Shown one piece after another: positions 1 through 12,600 of a stretch of 64,000 nucleotides of DNA (positions within the stretch are counted from its first letter, which is position 1; every line of letters begins with the position of its first letter). The notes beneath the pieces are model-generated. The model was not told the DNA's origin, searched no databases, and saw nothing but the letters and a program-made list of their open reading frames with translations. A program made the position numbers and the translations under genes. This stretch comes from Clytia hemisphaerica (lineage: Eukaryota > Cnidaria > Hydrozoa > Leptothecata > Clytiidae): the NCBI GenBank assembly GCA_902728285.1, contig CACVBU010000498.1, positions 1,178,001 through 1,242,000 of the forward strand. Reading direction: 5' to 3'.

Positions 1-492
1 TTCCATTAGTTACTCCGACTCCTTACGTTAGCTGAGAGCCAGACCTTTCTTCATCTGAGTACAATTTGTAGGTAAACTTGACTTATTCCATAAAATCTTT
101 GTCATTTTTGTTTATATGAGTGTGGATCAATGGGGAATCAATGGTGAGGGTTCCTGGTGGGTTTTATAGGAACCATAGATACTGTTGGAAAGAACCCTCC
201 CTTTAAATGATTTTGTTATTTATTATTCATCCTCTTCCCTTACTCCCCTTGTTTTGAAGTCATTTCGACAGATGGGTGTATATAATAATTGTAGTGTATC
301 TTTTCATTGTAGTAATAGTAGGCGTATATAACTCTAGTGATTGGACCCCATTTCGGTTGTGTAGCTTATATCAACACAAACATTTTAGAAATTGTAGATT
401 ATTTTGAAGTCATTGTTACAGCGAGGGAAATGAAGTTGAAGACACTTCGAATATAACAACCTGATGATCTAGAGATCACCGAAAGATTACCT
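1..492. other. Upstream flank of the SLC32-like gene
   Basis: No convincing coding exon was seen. The stretch is AT-rich and should hold the promoter and possibly untranslated leader of the transporter that starts at 674, but I found no clear TATA box or initiator. The immediate upstream stretch ends in a 9-bp tandem repeat. Confidence 0.3.
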
Positions 493-573
493 GACAAACC
501 AGAGAAACCAGACAAACCAGACAAACCAGAGAAACCAGAGAAACCAGACAAACCAGAGAAACCAGAGAAACCA
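493..573 (+). repeat. 9-bp tandem repeat (GAC/GAG-AAA-CCA), nine units
   Basis: Nine head-to-tail copies of the unit GACAAACCA or GAGAAACCA are seen. In one frame they read as Asp/Glu-Lys-Pro triplets inside an open stretch from 457 to a stop at 627-629, so a coding origin is possible, but there is no start codon and no clear splice site. About 40 bases downstream a 7-bp stem (CTAGGGT / ACCCTAG, near 610-635) could form a small hairpin. It may simply be a minisatellite in the 5' region of the transporter gene. Confidence 0.75.
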
Positions 574-673
574 GTGAAGCAAAGATTCCAAGCTTTCCTT
601 AGACCAACGACGCTAAAAGCTAGGGTGTAAAAACCCTAGGGACAAAACTCACACACATATACGTAACAAGAAA

Positions 674-2525
674 ATGGTGAAAGAACTCTTTTCAAACGTA
701 TGTGAGCGGTTCCATTTATACGAGCGTTTACCGGCCGATGTGGAGACTGGGGACGAACAGGATGGTGGAGAGTGTTCAGAGGATCAATCACGTGACAAAA
801 TCTCCTCCTCTAATGCTTTTTGGAATATCTGCAATTCCATTCAAGGTACAAACTAAAAGTTTGTCGAAGAAATATTTTTATTTGAGCGAATCCGTCGAAT
901 CCTTAATTACTTTTCAATTTCAATTCTTATTCGCTAAAATATATTTCCCTGCTGTGATATTCTGACTTCAATAAAAGGCCATTATAAATAATCCATTAAT
1001 CATATTAAAAGTCAGATTTTAATTTCGAAACCTCTCAAGCATATGGTTCTTTCATTTACCAAGGTGTTGCCATCCTAGCGATGCCTTACGTCATCAAAGG
1101 CGGTGGGTGGTGGAGTATCGTTGCCTTGGTGATCGTAGCAGCCATTTCGAATTACACTGGCCAAATCTTGATCAAGTGTCATTATGATGAGATGGAGAAT
1201 GAGGAGGATGGATCAACCACTATTGTCAGAACCAGGTAGTTTTGTACATCTTTGTTTTTTATACCAGAAGTGGTTAGATCTAACAACGGCTTTGCGCTTT
1301 GCTTAAAGTTAAGTTTTAAAAATTGGACTCTTACAAAGAAACATGGCATACGTCGACCACTTGTGTATTTTTTTAACCTTTCTGCCCATTACCAACCAAT
1401 CTTACAATTTTAAAGCCATTCTGGAGCTCGAATTTATTTTTTCCTTTACTTGAATCCTTTGAAATGTTTTAGACTGAGCACTTCGTTTAATTCGTTTATT
1501 TTGAATTTCTCAGGACCAGTTACGCAGAAGTTGGAGAAGCGATTTGGCCTCAATACGGTCGTCGAATTATACTGCTTGTACAAGTGTTGGAATTATTGTT
1601 CATGGCAACCCTGTATCCAATCGTTTCTGTTTCCGTCCTACACATTCTTTTTCCCGTCAAAATTTTTCCATCAGGAGTCTGGATCCTAGTCTTCGGATTG
1701 ATCGTTTATCCGAACGTTTTTCTAAAGAAATTGTACCATATTTCGTTAATGAGTACGGTCACGGTTGTTTCCGCTGCTTTTGTGACAGCGGTCATTATCA
1801 TGTACTGTTTCACATCCGTTGCTACGTGGAAGGTCGGTCAGATGTCAATCATCTCTGCAAAGGAGTTTATTTCAGCCATTGGTGTCATCATAGCCTCCTA
1901 TTCTTCTCAAATGTATCTCTCCGTCATAGAGGCTAGTATGCGGGAACCACAAAAAGTTGGAACTGTCATGAATCTAGGATACACTGCTATGACATTGTTG
2001 AAAATTGGGATAGGCGTTGTGGCTTACATGACATTTGGGGACAGTACGTTGCAAGTGGTGGCCTTAAATCTGCCACCTGGAGTCCTTCTAACTATGGTCA
2101 ATATAGTAGTTCTGTTCCTAGCCTTATCCTCCTATACCCTCCCTATGTTTACTGCTTTTGAGATTCTCGAGAACGATTCCTCTATCACCGAAAGCACTGG
2201 AGATGTTGATAAAGGAATGAAACGGCGCGTTTTGGTGCGCACTGGCCTCGTTTTGGTGACGCTTCTGATGGCGATCAGTGTTCCACATTTTTGCTTGGTC
2301 TTATCATTCATTGGCTGTTTCACCGGATGCTTCCTTGAAATCATTTTCCCATGTGCTTTTTACTGTATCTTGAAATGGGACAAAATAAACACTTTCGAAT
2401 TGGTTTTCAATATTTTGTTGATCGTTGGTAGTCTTCTTTTCATGGGAATTGGAATGTATTTCTCAGGATTGGCCATGGTACACGCGTTCAAATATAACAC
2501 TAAAGAAGTATGGTCTGTTGATTAG
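674..2525 (+). CDS. SLC32/VIAAT-like vesicular amino acid transporter, 3 exons
   Basis: Multi-pass transporter of the Aa_trans (AAAP) family, closest in my reading to SLC32A1/UNC-47, which loads GABA or glycine into synaptic vesicles by proton exchange. Exons are 674-845, 1064-1235 and 1514-2525; donors GTACAA and GTAGTT and acceptors CAAG and TCAG join in phase and give about 451 residues. The family signature spans the first junction: residues AFWNICNSIQG followed by ILAMPYVIKGGG, matching the WN-x-x-NAIQG...LPYAI...GG block of VIAAT. Exon 2 continues with NYTGQILIKC, as in VIAAT's YTGKILIAC. Exon 3 holds the remaining hydrophobic helices and ends in a short tail. The ATG at 674 has a fair context (GAAAATGG) and leaves a cytoplasmic N-terminus of only about 45 residues, shorter than the roughly 115 of vertebrate VIAAT, so an upstream exon is possible. 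Family is secure; substrate is inferred. Confidence 0.85.
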
Positions 2526-2699
2526 AAAGCTGGTTACTTGGATTTTTGAATTTCACTTGCAGGACCTTTCTGCTTGATAAAAATAGGTTTTCAAATAGTC
2601 AATTTGTACATTTGGCCTGGCATGAAGGAAAAAAGAGTGGACTTGGTTGATTTTACACAAGATGATAAAGTATCTGGTATGATATATTTTTATGACATA

Positions 2700-3359
2700 C
2701 CGGGTGTCTCTGAAAAAACTTCCCCCTGTTTGATTCAAAATTGCGAAAAAGTGAAAAAATGTATTAGCTTGATTTTTTCGAAATCGTTTAGAGGAGGGTT
2801 TAACTTAAATTTTGGTATATCAAACTTTGAAATTGCTTCATTAGATCAAAAGTTATGACAAAAAGAGTAAAGAAATTGTTCAAATTAGACAAGAAAATAC
2901 TACTTTATTGACAGTAAAGTTTTACTTTTGAACTTCTGTGCATCTTTTTTGTTTTATTATTCGTTTTTAATGATTTTTATTGCCAATTTAGAGCTCCTTT
3001 TGGATTCATTAATGAGCATGAAGTTTAAAAAAGCAACAAACTTTTATCAAAATTTTTCCAAAAGTTTCCAAAGCTTAGCGAGTCTATTTGAGTGGAGAAG
3101 AGAAAGTTTGAGTGTCTTTTTTTCTAACAAAAGATTTGATACCCTGTTTTTTCGTCTTTTTTCGCTCTTTTTGAAAAAAGATTTTTTACTCTTTTTGTCA
3201 TCATAACCTTTGGTCTAATGAAGCAATTTTAAAGTTTGATATACCAAAGTTTAAGTTAAACCCTCCTCTAAACGATTTCGAAAAAATCAAGCTAATATAT
3301 TTTTTCACTTTTTCGCAATTTTGAATCAAACAGGGGGAAGTTTTTTCAGAGACACCCGG
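2700..3359. mobile_element. Long-TIR MITE, TA target site (660 bp)
   Basis: The first and last ~175 bases are near-perfect inverted repeats: the element opens CCGGGTGTCTCTG and closes CAGAGACACCCGG. It is flanked by TA on both sides (2698-2699 and 3360-3361), the usual Tc1/mariner target duplication. The middle (about 2876-3180) is AT-rich with no transposase ORF, so it is a non-autonomous foldback element. It sits between the 3' ends of the transporter and the cadherin gene and may contribute to either 3' untranslated region. Confidence 0.85.
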
Positions 3360-3535
3360 TACATGTATTTACAATCTTAAAAAAACTAGAAAATATATTA
3401 AATAAGAATTCTATTAAACTAAAAATTGTAAATGGCTGGCTAGCTAGTTAAGTTGCGTTCTTTTGAAGGACACTTGTAGCCTTAATCAAAGCATCATTTC
3501 TTTGGACGACTCAAGGCAGTATTTTTATACACTTC

Positions 3536-3541
3536 TTTATT
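3536..3541 (-). promoter_or_regulatory. Candidate poly(A) signal of the cadherin gene
   Basis: TTTATT on the plus strand is AATAAA on the minus strand, 142 bases past the cadherin stop codon. It is the first canonical hexamer I see downstream. The rest of 3360-3682 shows no coding potential. Confidence 0.45.
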
Positions 3542-3682
3542 CAGACCATACTGAAAAAAACTCTAGAAAGTGTGTTCATCTTTCAATTGCTAGCATATCA
3601 AATATACCTTTTACACCTTGTAAACCAACCGTGCTTGCTGTATGGAAAAGTTATAACAAACTATTTTTTTGAGAAAAAATAA

Positions 3683-6600
3683 TTATACAAATTCTTCAGC
3701 TTCAGAAATGTGATCTTCTGACTTTTCAAGTTCACCATTTCCGTTCGTTTTCTTGCCCAGTTGTTCTCTTAATATCTTCTCTCTCAATTCCAAAGTTTGT
3801 TTTCCTTTAGAGAGTGTAGAACCTCCGTATGACCAGGTATCGGGTTCAGATTGTCTACCACCATGGTCATTCTTACCATGTTTCAAATTTCGCTTATTCT
3901 GTTCATTCAAAATAAAGGCAGGATTTCTTCGGTTGACATTCCTTTTACCGTATTCAAATTCACTGGATGTAAAATAAGCATCAGAGGAATCACTGACGTA
4001 ACCTTGATTCACATGACGTAATGTTTCCATAGCGTTGTTTTTGATTGGTGGATCATATTTGAAACTCATTTCACTGAATTGCATACTAGCACGTTCGATA
4101 TCATAAAGTTCAACCTGTGCTGCTGATGTGGAATAATAAACACTACTTTGCTCATCCACTGAACTTTCCCCTTCACTGTATGACGAGTTGAAGCCTGACT
4201 CTCCTTGCGGTGGAGGATGAGGGTATGAATTGTTGTAAAGATCATTCTCATACACGTCATCTAATGACCCCTTATCTTTAGGAGGCTGGTGATGAAATTG
4301 TTGAGCCGACTTGTACCTGTTCTTGAGTATAGAGAAAGGCCTCTCGCGAAGCTCAGGCAGAGAATGACTCGTTTTCTTGCTTCTCCTGTGTCTGTGAGGG
4401 AGAACAGCTTGTTGGTTAGGATGGTCGGTTCCGTAAGATTCGTCGCCTTCCATTATAGGATGATGATAATGCTCAACTGCATCATTCTCGAATCCTTCTT
4501 TGAACATGTCCACACGAAATTCTTTCTCTTTCCATCGACGTTTACTCGATAGACACCCGATTCCTATCGCGATTATGATCAATACGAAAATACTCGCTAC
4601 AACAATAGCGATTAGAATTCCTAGTCCTATGTTTTGATTTTTCGATTCTTTAGTTTCCATAACGACGCATTGATATGTAGGTCCATTTGCCAAACAGTTT
4701 TCTTTGCTTGAACACGGGTTATCGAGACACGCTAAAGGAATCTGACAACTTTTGCCACCATATTGTGTCCTCGTACAATCACATGAAAATGAACTCAAAC
4801 CCTTAGGTATACATCGACCACCGTTCTCACATTTTCTTTCCAAACACACCCCTGGTTTCACGCACTTGAACGATTCCCAAATATCGACACAATAGTTCAG
4901 TGCGTTATTTACACAAGGTCGGTGCGAACAGACATCACTTGGCATACAACCACGTTCGATAGATGACGGCTCATCGATCTCAAAAACACTATTCGATGAA
5001 CCTAACACAAAGAAATGGTCATTGATCTGTATTTTGCCAAAGCATCCGCTAAACGCCTCGCCGAATAAATAATTCTGAACTGAAGAGGCGAAGAAGTGGT
5101 GTATATCTCCTTTAAAAGTGTATCGTTTTGTTTGATTCCCGTCGAACGTCAATTCCACTGATCTCGGTTGAGCCTTGAGTAAGATTTCATGCCATTGACC
5201 ATCATTGACTCGATGGTCAAGATTTGCTTGCCCCTTCAAATCGTTTTTCTTTGTAGTGAATGAGTAATGGACTTGTTCTTTTCCAAACTAAAATATGAAA
5301 ATGAACAAGCTTTAAATGATTGGAATTTACTGGATTGCGCTGAATCGGTCTATACAGAAAAAAATTCAGCAAAATCAGTACAAAAATGTTTTTCTTATTT
5401 GTGTTTTCTTACTCTCTAAATACACATTTTTTTATAAGCAACTCCAATTTTCGGGTCAGGGCTCGGGGTTGCTTAGCAATCTAGCTTATTTTCTGGAATT
5501 CAAGCTTATTACCCTTCCCCACCATCCAAAGGGTGGTGGGGAAGGGTAATAAGCTTTTGATGTGTTCAACAACACTCTACTCGGCGGATGCGACGCCGGG
5601 TGATGGCTAGTATTATCTAAAAAGCTTTTATTTTACGAGATAGGGCTCAAGCCTTAGCAACTTGGTTGCTTGTATAAAAAAATGTGTAGAAGATTTTTTA
5701 TAACTCAGTATACAGTAAAAGTTTAATTTTTCTTACCGATATGAGTGTCATTCCGTGAACGTCAGTGCTATTGAAAAGGATTGCATCGTCTTTTCGTGTA
5801 CGAAATTGAATTGCTAATAGGTTGTTGGTCATGCTTCTTTCTTGGTAGTAGAACTCCATAAATTGGTTTCTAAATTTTAAAGTATATTTTTATGTTTTGT
5901 GGGCGGACTTGAATCCTTCTCTAAACACAATTTTCTCTAACTTTTGGCTCGTCCTCAAACCAGGATATGATCGTCAGCACATTTTTCTACAAAAAGATAT
6001 TTCTCTTAGGATAATAAGGAATAATTATTTTCCTTTGTTCTTTTCGTTACCTTCGCTTTCGTTTGTTTTTCTTTTCTTGTTGACTCTCCACTTGTTGCAG
6101 CCTCCTTTTTCTTCTTTCGCTGTCCGTTAGTCGAACACTTATCCCTCTTCCTTCTTTCGAGAACCGGACACTCTTGTCGTCTTGAAGAAAAAAAACACCA
6201 ATAAAGAAATATCACATTAGTGCAGTCACTTTTACCGCTCCAGCCCCCCCCCCCGTAGGTAGGATCTTCTCTGAGGTATCATCTCTTGAAATATTGAATT
6301 TTGGACGGCTTAATTGAGGCAATAAAATACTAGGACATCTTCATCATCATACCTCTAAGACATCCATTAGCAAGAATTCCATCTTGACGGCACTGACATT
6401 CAAAATGGCTCCATCGATCAATACATTGGTTGCCATATCCACATATATCTCCTTCGCAGACGTTTTCTTTCCTTTTACAACCAAGTGTCACTCCATCAGA
6501 GTGTTGGTATAAAATCTCACCATTCAATATAGCACCATTGATGTTCAAACGTCTCATACAACCGATGAACTCAACGGAGGAGAGGTTGAGCATCTGAAGA

Positions 6601-9600
6601 CTTTCGATATCTCCATCCCTCTTCACACCACCCATGTAAATTGCATCAGTGAGATCATTCGTTTCCCTACATAAAGAACAGTAAACTGGGTACTCTTCAA
6701 AATAGATAAAAACAAATTCCCCTGATTGCAAAAAACCCTCCCCAAACGTGGTGGTGAAAGGTGGAAACAACTTCAATTGACGGACACAAGTTCAGTGTTT
6801 TTTGTAATAATGAAAAATCATAGATACTTACTTCATTTTTGTTTGTACTCTTCTTGATATTTCATGGTCATCAACCTTCAGTATCATCTCCTGGAAAATG
6901 AGAATCGTAAATTCAAAACAAGCTATATTCTTTATTGCGTGAAATACAAGCCCCCAAATAAGATTCTCTCGTGAGATTTGAAAAGCAAAAACTCGAGCTA
7001 AAGTCAAATCCGTTTTCTAGATGATGCAAACTTCATTTGAATAAATGTGAGGCTCATCGGAATACTAAAATTTTTGTCTAAATTTACCCCTTGAAAAGCT
7101 CGAAGATGGTTCACTCACCTTTTCATGCAGTCGAACTTCAAATGTATGAAATAGACCATCCATCACCATGACCTCATTTTCCAACACTATTGATGACGTC
7201 ATCTTTTGTTTTATCACCATGGAAACACTCAATTTCCCATCAGATATATGAACAGCTAGTACCCAGTCTTTGTTAACCGTCCATGCTAGTAACGAATCTT
7301 TTTGTATTGTTGCGAATTCACCAGTTATTCGTAATGGTCCGCTACTTGATCTGTTTGCAATGATCTCAACCCATGAGGCGGGGCCGAAATTCCAACTCTG
7401 TTTCTCACACCTAGAACCCCAATCTCCAAAACTGCATTTACATTCGTAGTTTAACTCGCTTGTCAAGGATTTCAAACATTGTCCATTGTTATAACAAGGG
7501 TTATATGAGCAAGGCGATTTCTTCTTTTCGCATGTTTTTCCTTCATGATTTTCGTCACAAACACAGAAAAATCCGCCATGTTTGTTAACGCACGTGCTCC
7601 CTTGTTGGCATGGCGACGACAAACATTCATTGACATCGAGCTCACAATATTTCCCAGTCAAACCATCTGGACAGTGACAAAGGACCCCATTTTGAAGATT
7701 CTCACAGCGACCGCTCGCTTGACATGGAAGATCAGAGCAGCGTTCAGGTATTTTGGAACACCCAACTCCAACTCGTCCAGCTGGGCACAAACACTGCTTC
7801 TTGATGTTGAAGTCTCTCCCATGAAGAATCAGATTGTTCGTCTCTTGGATAACGTACTCTGTAAAAACGAGTTGACTTTTGCAAACCATACTCGTATCCT
7901 GGCAACCGTTTACTTCGCATGCTTCGAATATGGATACACTGTGTGCTGTTCCAAACAGCTTGGCAAGCTTCACTGTACTTTGCTTCAAATGGTATCTCAG
8001 AAGGTCTTCATTTTGTTTTGTTTCTTTGTTTGGAAGTAAAACAACGATGACACCATTATGAATATTTTTGACTGAAGCTATCATAATGGTTGGTGAAGAG
8101 GCTAACTTGTCAGTAAACTCTTCATTCAAATATGTTTCGAGTCTGTAAAAATGTGAGCTGATAAACTGATCCTCATTCATGTTCGAAACAAACAAAGCAA
8201 CGTTGTGTTGGAACCAGGTTGCTTGCAGCTCCCTTGTTTTGATTGTAACGCTTGATTTTATTCTCTCCTCATTCCGATGCTGTCCGAAATAAACCAGAGT
8301 TGTTGAATCGGGAAATTCGGACACTTTTGATTTCTTTAGTCTCAGAAAGCATGAATATGTATCAAATACCAACAAGTTACTTTTATCTTCGAGCTCACAT
8401 GAGTATTTATCATTTGAATCGGGATCAATCGGGGAAACATCACCAAATCCAATTTTCGGAAAACTATCTTGGGATACAATAATGTCTGCTCGCCGACTCG
8501 TTCCTTGGTTGTCATTGACATCATTGATGTTAATGATGCAGTTGTAAAGAGATGATAAAGGAGGAGTCCCACTATCAGCGATCCTGATTGATATGTTGTA
8601 GACAGGCTGCTCTTCACGGTCAAGTGATACTCTGTTCCGCACCATCCCGCTCGATTCGTCTATCTCAAATTTTTCTGCGTTGTCATTTATACTGAAATGA
8701 AACGGGGCTCCATTATGCGGACCATCTGCATCTGTTACTGAGATTTTTGGTATTATGGTAAAATCTGGTGCAGTGTTTTCAGTAACATTTCCAACGCATA
8801 TTGGATTAGAAGCTCGTGGTGGATTATCGTTGAAGTCCAGCACATGGGCTTGTACTTGTGCGAATCCTTCAGGAAGGTTACCATATTTGGCAAAAATTTG
8901 AAACTGATATAATTTTGTTTGCTCATAATCCAACAAAGTTTCAAGGATGATATCACCATTATGTAAGTCAATACTGAAGTGATCTATTTTACTGACCAGA
9001 CCGTAAGACAATCCATCTTTATCCCCACCATAATAATTTGCCGTGACACGAAACACTGTGTTTTGGATAGGTTCATTTTCGTAAACCGAAATACGGTACA
9101 CATCGTTTTCAAAAACAGGGGCCCCTGTGAAATCAAATACATCAACTCTGACTTGTGTTTGGTCAAAGAAGCTCTGATGATTCTTATTGAAAACCAGGAT
9201 TCGGACTTCTTGCAGCTGTGGTAAAGGTCTTCTGTAGATGGTCAAATCCCCTGATATCGGGTTAACGGCGATGCCATTACGGAGTGGAGCTGCTATTTTG
9301 TAAAAACTCTCTCCATCGAGGCCTTGGTCTCTGTCTGAAGCTGTGACTTTTCCCAACAGTTCATTTTCTTTTCTTCTACGTGAGATGTTGAAGAAATAAG
9401 ACGCTGCATCAAAACGAGGCTTATATTCGTTGATACCTGTAATGTTTACAGTAATCTTGACGACAGATTTCATGATGGGGGATCCACTGTCACTGGCTTC
9501 GATGCTGAGAATGTATGATGATCTGTCTTCATAGTTGAACGTTCTCATGGAGAATAAGTCACCAGATGTTGCATTGATCCCGAAATTGAACGTTGGATTC

Positions 9601-12600
9601 TGTATTGAGTATGACACCACCGTGTTGATAGAATCTGCATCTTCAGCATGGACTTTTAGTAAAGGTTTTGTTACATCAAAATTTTCTGGAACACAAACAC
9701 TGTAGTGCACTTGATCAAAAGCAGGTGGTTCGTCATTGATGTTGCCAACGAGGAGTTCAACTGTGGTCATCACAGATTTTGGATTACTGTTGGAGCTGTC
9801 TGTAATGTTGATCATCAGGGTATAATTGGTCTGTGTTTCATGATCCAGTGGAGCACGCAGAAATATCGAACCATTGTTATGGATAGTCCAAGGTGAGTTG
9901 TCTTCGGCGTTCACCATTTGAAATTTCAAATCTACTTTCGATTCAACATCATCAGCTTTGATTTGAAGGACCTGTTCGTGCATTGTTTGATTTTCGAGGA
10001 CGTATTGAAGGTAAGGCTCTCCATATACTTGAGGTTGGTGTGTATTTAGTTGTTCGATTGTAAGGCTCGCAACACACGTGCTTGATAAAGGTGAATGTCC
10101 ATTATCCTTTGCTTGAATGGTGAGAACCACCGTTTGACCAACGAGTGATTTTAAGGATCTGGTGACATTAACATTACCGTTTGAATCAATGCTAAAAAAT
10201 GAACTACCTTTTCCATTGACGATCGAATAGTTGATCAAGGCATTAGGCCCTATATCAATATCATCTTTGGCGTTAACTCTTAAAACTGTTTCTCCGAGAG
10301 GGGCGTCAGCCTGAATGTATCCTTTATAGAAATTCTGTTCGAAAACTGGAGCATGATCGTTGAGATCTAAGACTTCGATGATAACATTTGCTGTACTTCT
10401 GAAATAAGGTGATCCCATATTGGTCGCTTCAATGATGAGGTTGAATCTTATTTGTTGTCCTTTGATGGTAAGGTTCTTTTGTGTGACCAGAGAGCCATTG
10501 TTGTGGAGCTTGAAGATTTGGTTGATATCTGGATCGGTTGTAACCATCTCCAACTTTGAAATTGCGTTTTGTCCTTCGTCTGCGTCTTGTACGTGAAAGT
10601 AAAAAATCTCTTCACCTATCTTTGTTTTTTCTGGAAATTCTATGGTGAAGTTGGTAGCAGAGAACTGAGGAGGAGAGTCATTAACGTCTTCTATTGTCAA
10701 AGTCAAGCTGTGATTGGTTGAATGAACTCCATCGTTGATGGTGAATGTCAGTGATTGGTTAGTTCCAAGAACTTCTCGGTCCAGGCTCTTTATTAAGCTC
10801 AATTGACCCGTATGCGAAATCTTGAAATAATCAGGAAAGTTTGTTGTGAAAGTGATTGGAGATAAATTGTCATCGTCCACTGCATTGAAAGTGTCGATCA
10901 GTGCACCAATAGTGAAATTCTCTGGAATCTCAATTCTCTCTGGTGGATTAACGAATCTTGGCGGTTCATCGTTGACATTCAAAACTCGGATGTTTACAAA
11001 CATTTGACTGCGATCTTCAGAGTTACCAGTTGGGTCGTTAGTTGCGTATATTGTCAGGTTGTATTCTGCTGTTGTTTCAAAGTCCAGTTCCAAATTTCTC
11101 TCTATAACACCTGTTTTATGGTTGATGGTATATCCATTATTTGTGTATGGTGGAGATAAGAAGTAGAATATTTTATCTCCCTCATCAAAATCAAAGACTT
11201 CGAATCTGCCGATTGTTCGATTTATGGAATCTTCTCTAACTCGAATCATTGTTTCATTTTGTTCGAATGTTGGTATGTTGTCATTGGTGTTGATGACGAA
11301 GACGGTCACCTTTTGATGACTTTTGAATGTTGGAGAATCGATACTCCAAACACTTACCCAGATGATGTGAAACCTTTGAGATTCGTAATCAAGTGTTTTT
11401 CGTAGAAAGAGTTTGCCAGAAGTTTGATTGATTCTGAATTCAACTCGATCCTTGGGTACAATATCAAAGCGAAGGTTGTCGTTTTTGTTCACCGCTTCCA
11501 CTCGATGAATGACATTGTGGAGATAAAAATCGTCATTCTCCACAATACTGTAGTAACGATTAGACTTTTTCAAGGTTGGAAATGAACCAATTTGAATGTG
11601 AATTTTTACGGTGATTGTATCTTTGAAATTAGGTTTTGTTGGATCTGACACGTTTGCTTGAAAAGAGAACGATGAGTCGGTAGGTTTTGATAAGATGACA
11701 ATACCAAGGTGTTGATCAATGGAAATCATTGAATCATTCGATGTGAAGACCATTCTAGAATTGACAGGTGTATCTGCATCTGAAGCCTGGAGAGTTGTTA
11801 AGTACGTTCCTATTGGTGAACCAGGAGGTATTATTATTTCTGATGAAGACGTGATAAACTTTGGTGGTTTATCATTGATGTCTTCAATGTTGACGGCGAT
11901 GGTTGATTTGACTGAATGATGTGGAGGTGTCAAATCTTGTATAATCACCACCAAGTCGTAGCGAGATTGAATTTCACGGTCCAGATCTTTCTTCACTGTT
12001 AGGCTGCCATCTTGATTATCGATCTCGAACTCTGATTGGTAGTTACCTAGAGCATATTGAAGATGTCCGTTTGGACCGGTATCTTTGTCGACAGCTTTGA
12101 CTGACATGATAAATGTCCCTTTTGGTGAATGCTCGGAAATTGTTGCTCTCATGTTCTTTGAGATCTCTGGTGGATTGTCGTTCAGATCCAGCACTTCTAT
12201 TTTCACTAATGCTCTGTCAACTTCTTCATCATTCTTGTGTAACACTACATGAAATTCAAAGCCAGGATTTTGTTCACGGTCTAACGACTTCAGTTGTGAT
12301 AAAACACTTGTTGTATTCTGAATAGAGAACTTTTCCAAAACTGATCCAGTGGCCAGGATTCTGAAGCTGTACTGTTTGCTGGTCACGATTTGATGATCTT
12401 CATCAACGACGTCAAATTTGTACAAATGAGCAATTGGTGCTTGATTCTCAGTGACATTGATCTTATGGTAACATTTCTTAAATCTCGTTGGTATTTTTGA
12501 TTCAAAAAATTTGATCAAGACTGAAGTTGAGTTTGATTTGGGATTTTCTCCACTATCCCTAATTTCGATTCCGATTCTAAAGTCATCCCCGTGTTTGAAA

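Noticed and set aside
1544-1936. Plus-strand ORF of 130 codons
   Set aside because: Out-of-frame shadow of SLC32-like exon 3.
7545-8039. Plus-strand ORF of 164 codons
   Set aside because: It is antisense to the EGF and pre-EGF part of the cadherin exon 13893-7119 and has no feature of its own.
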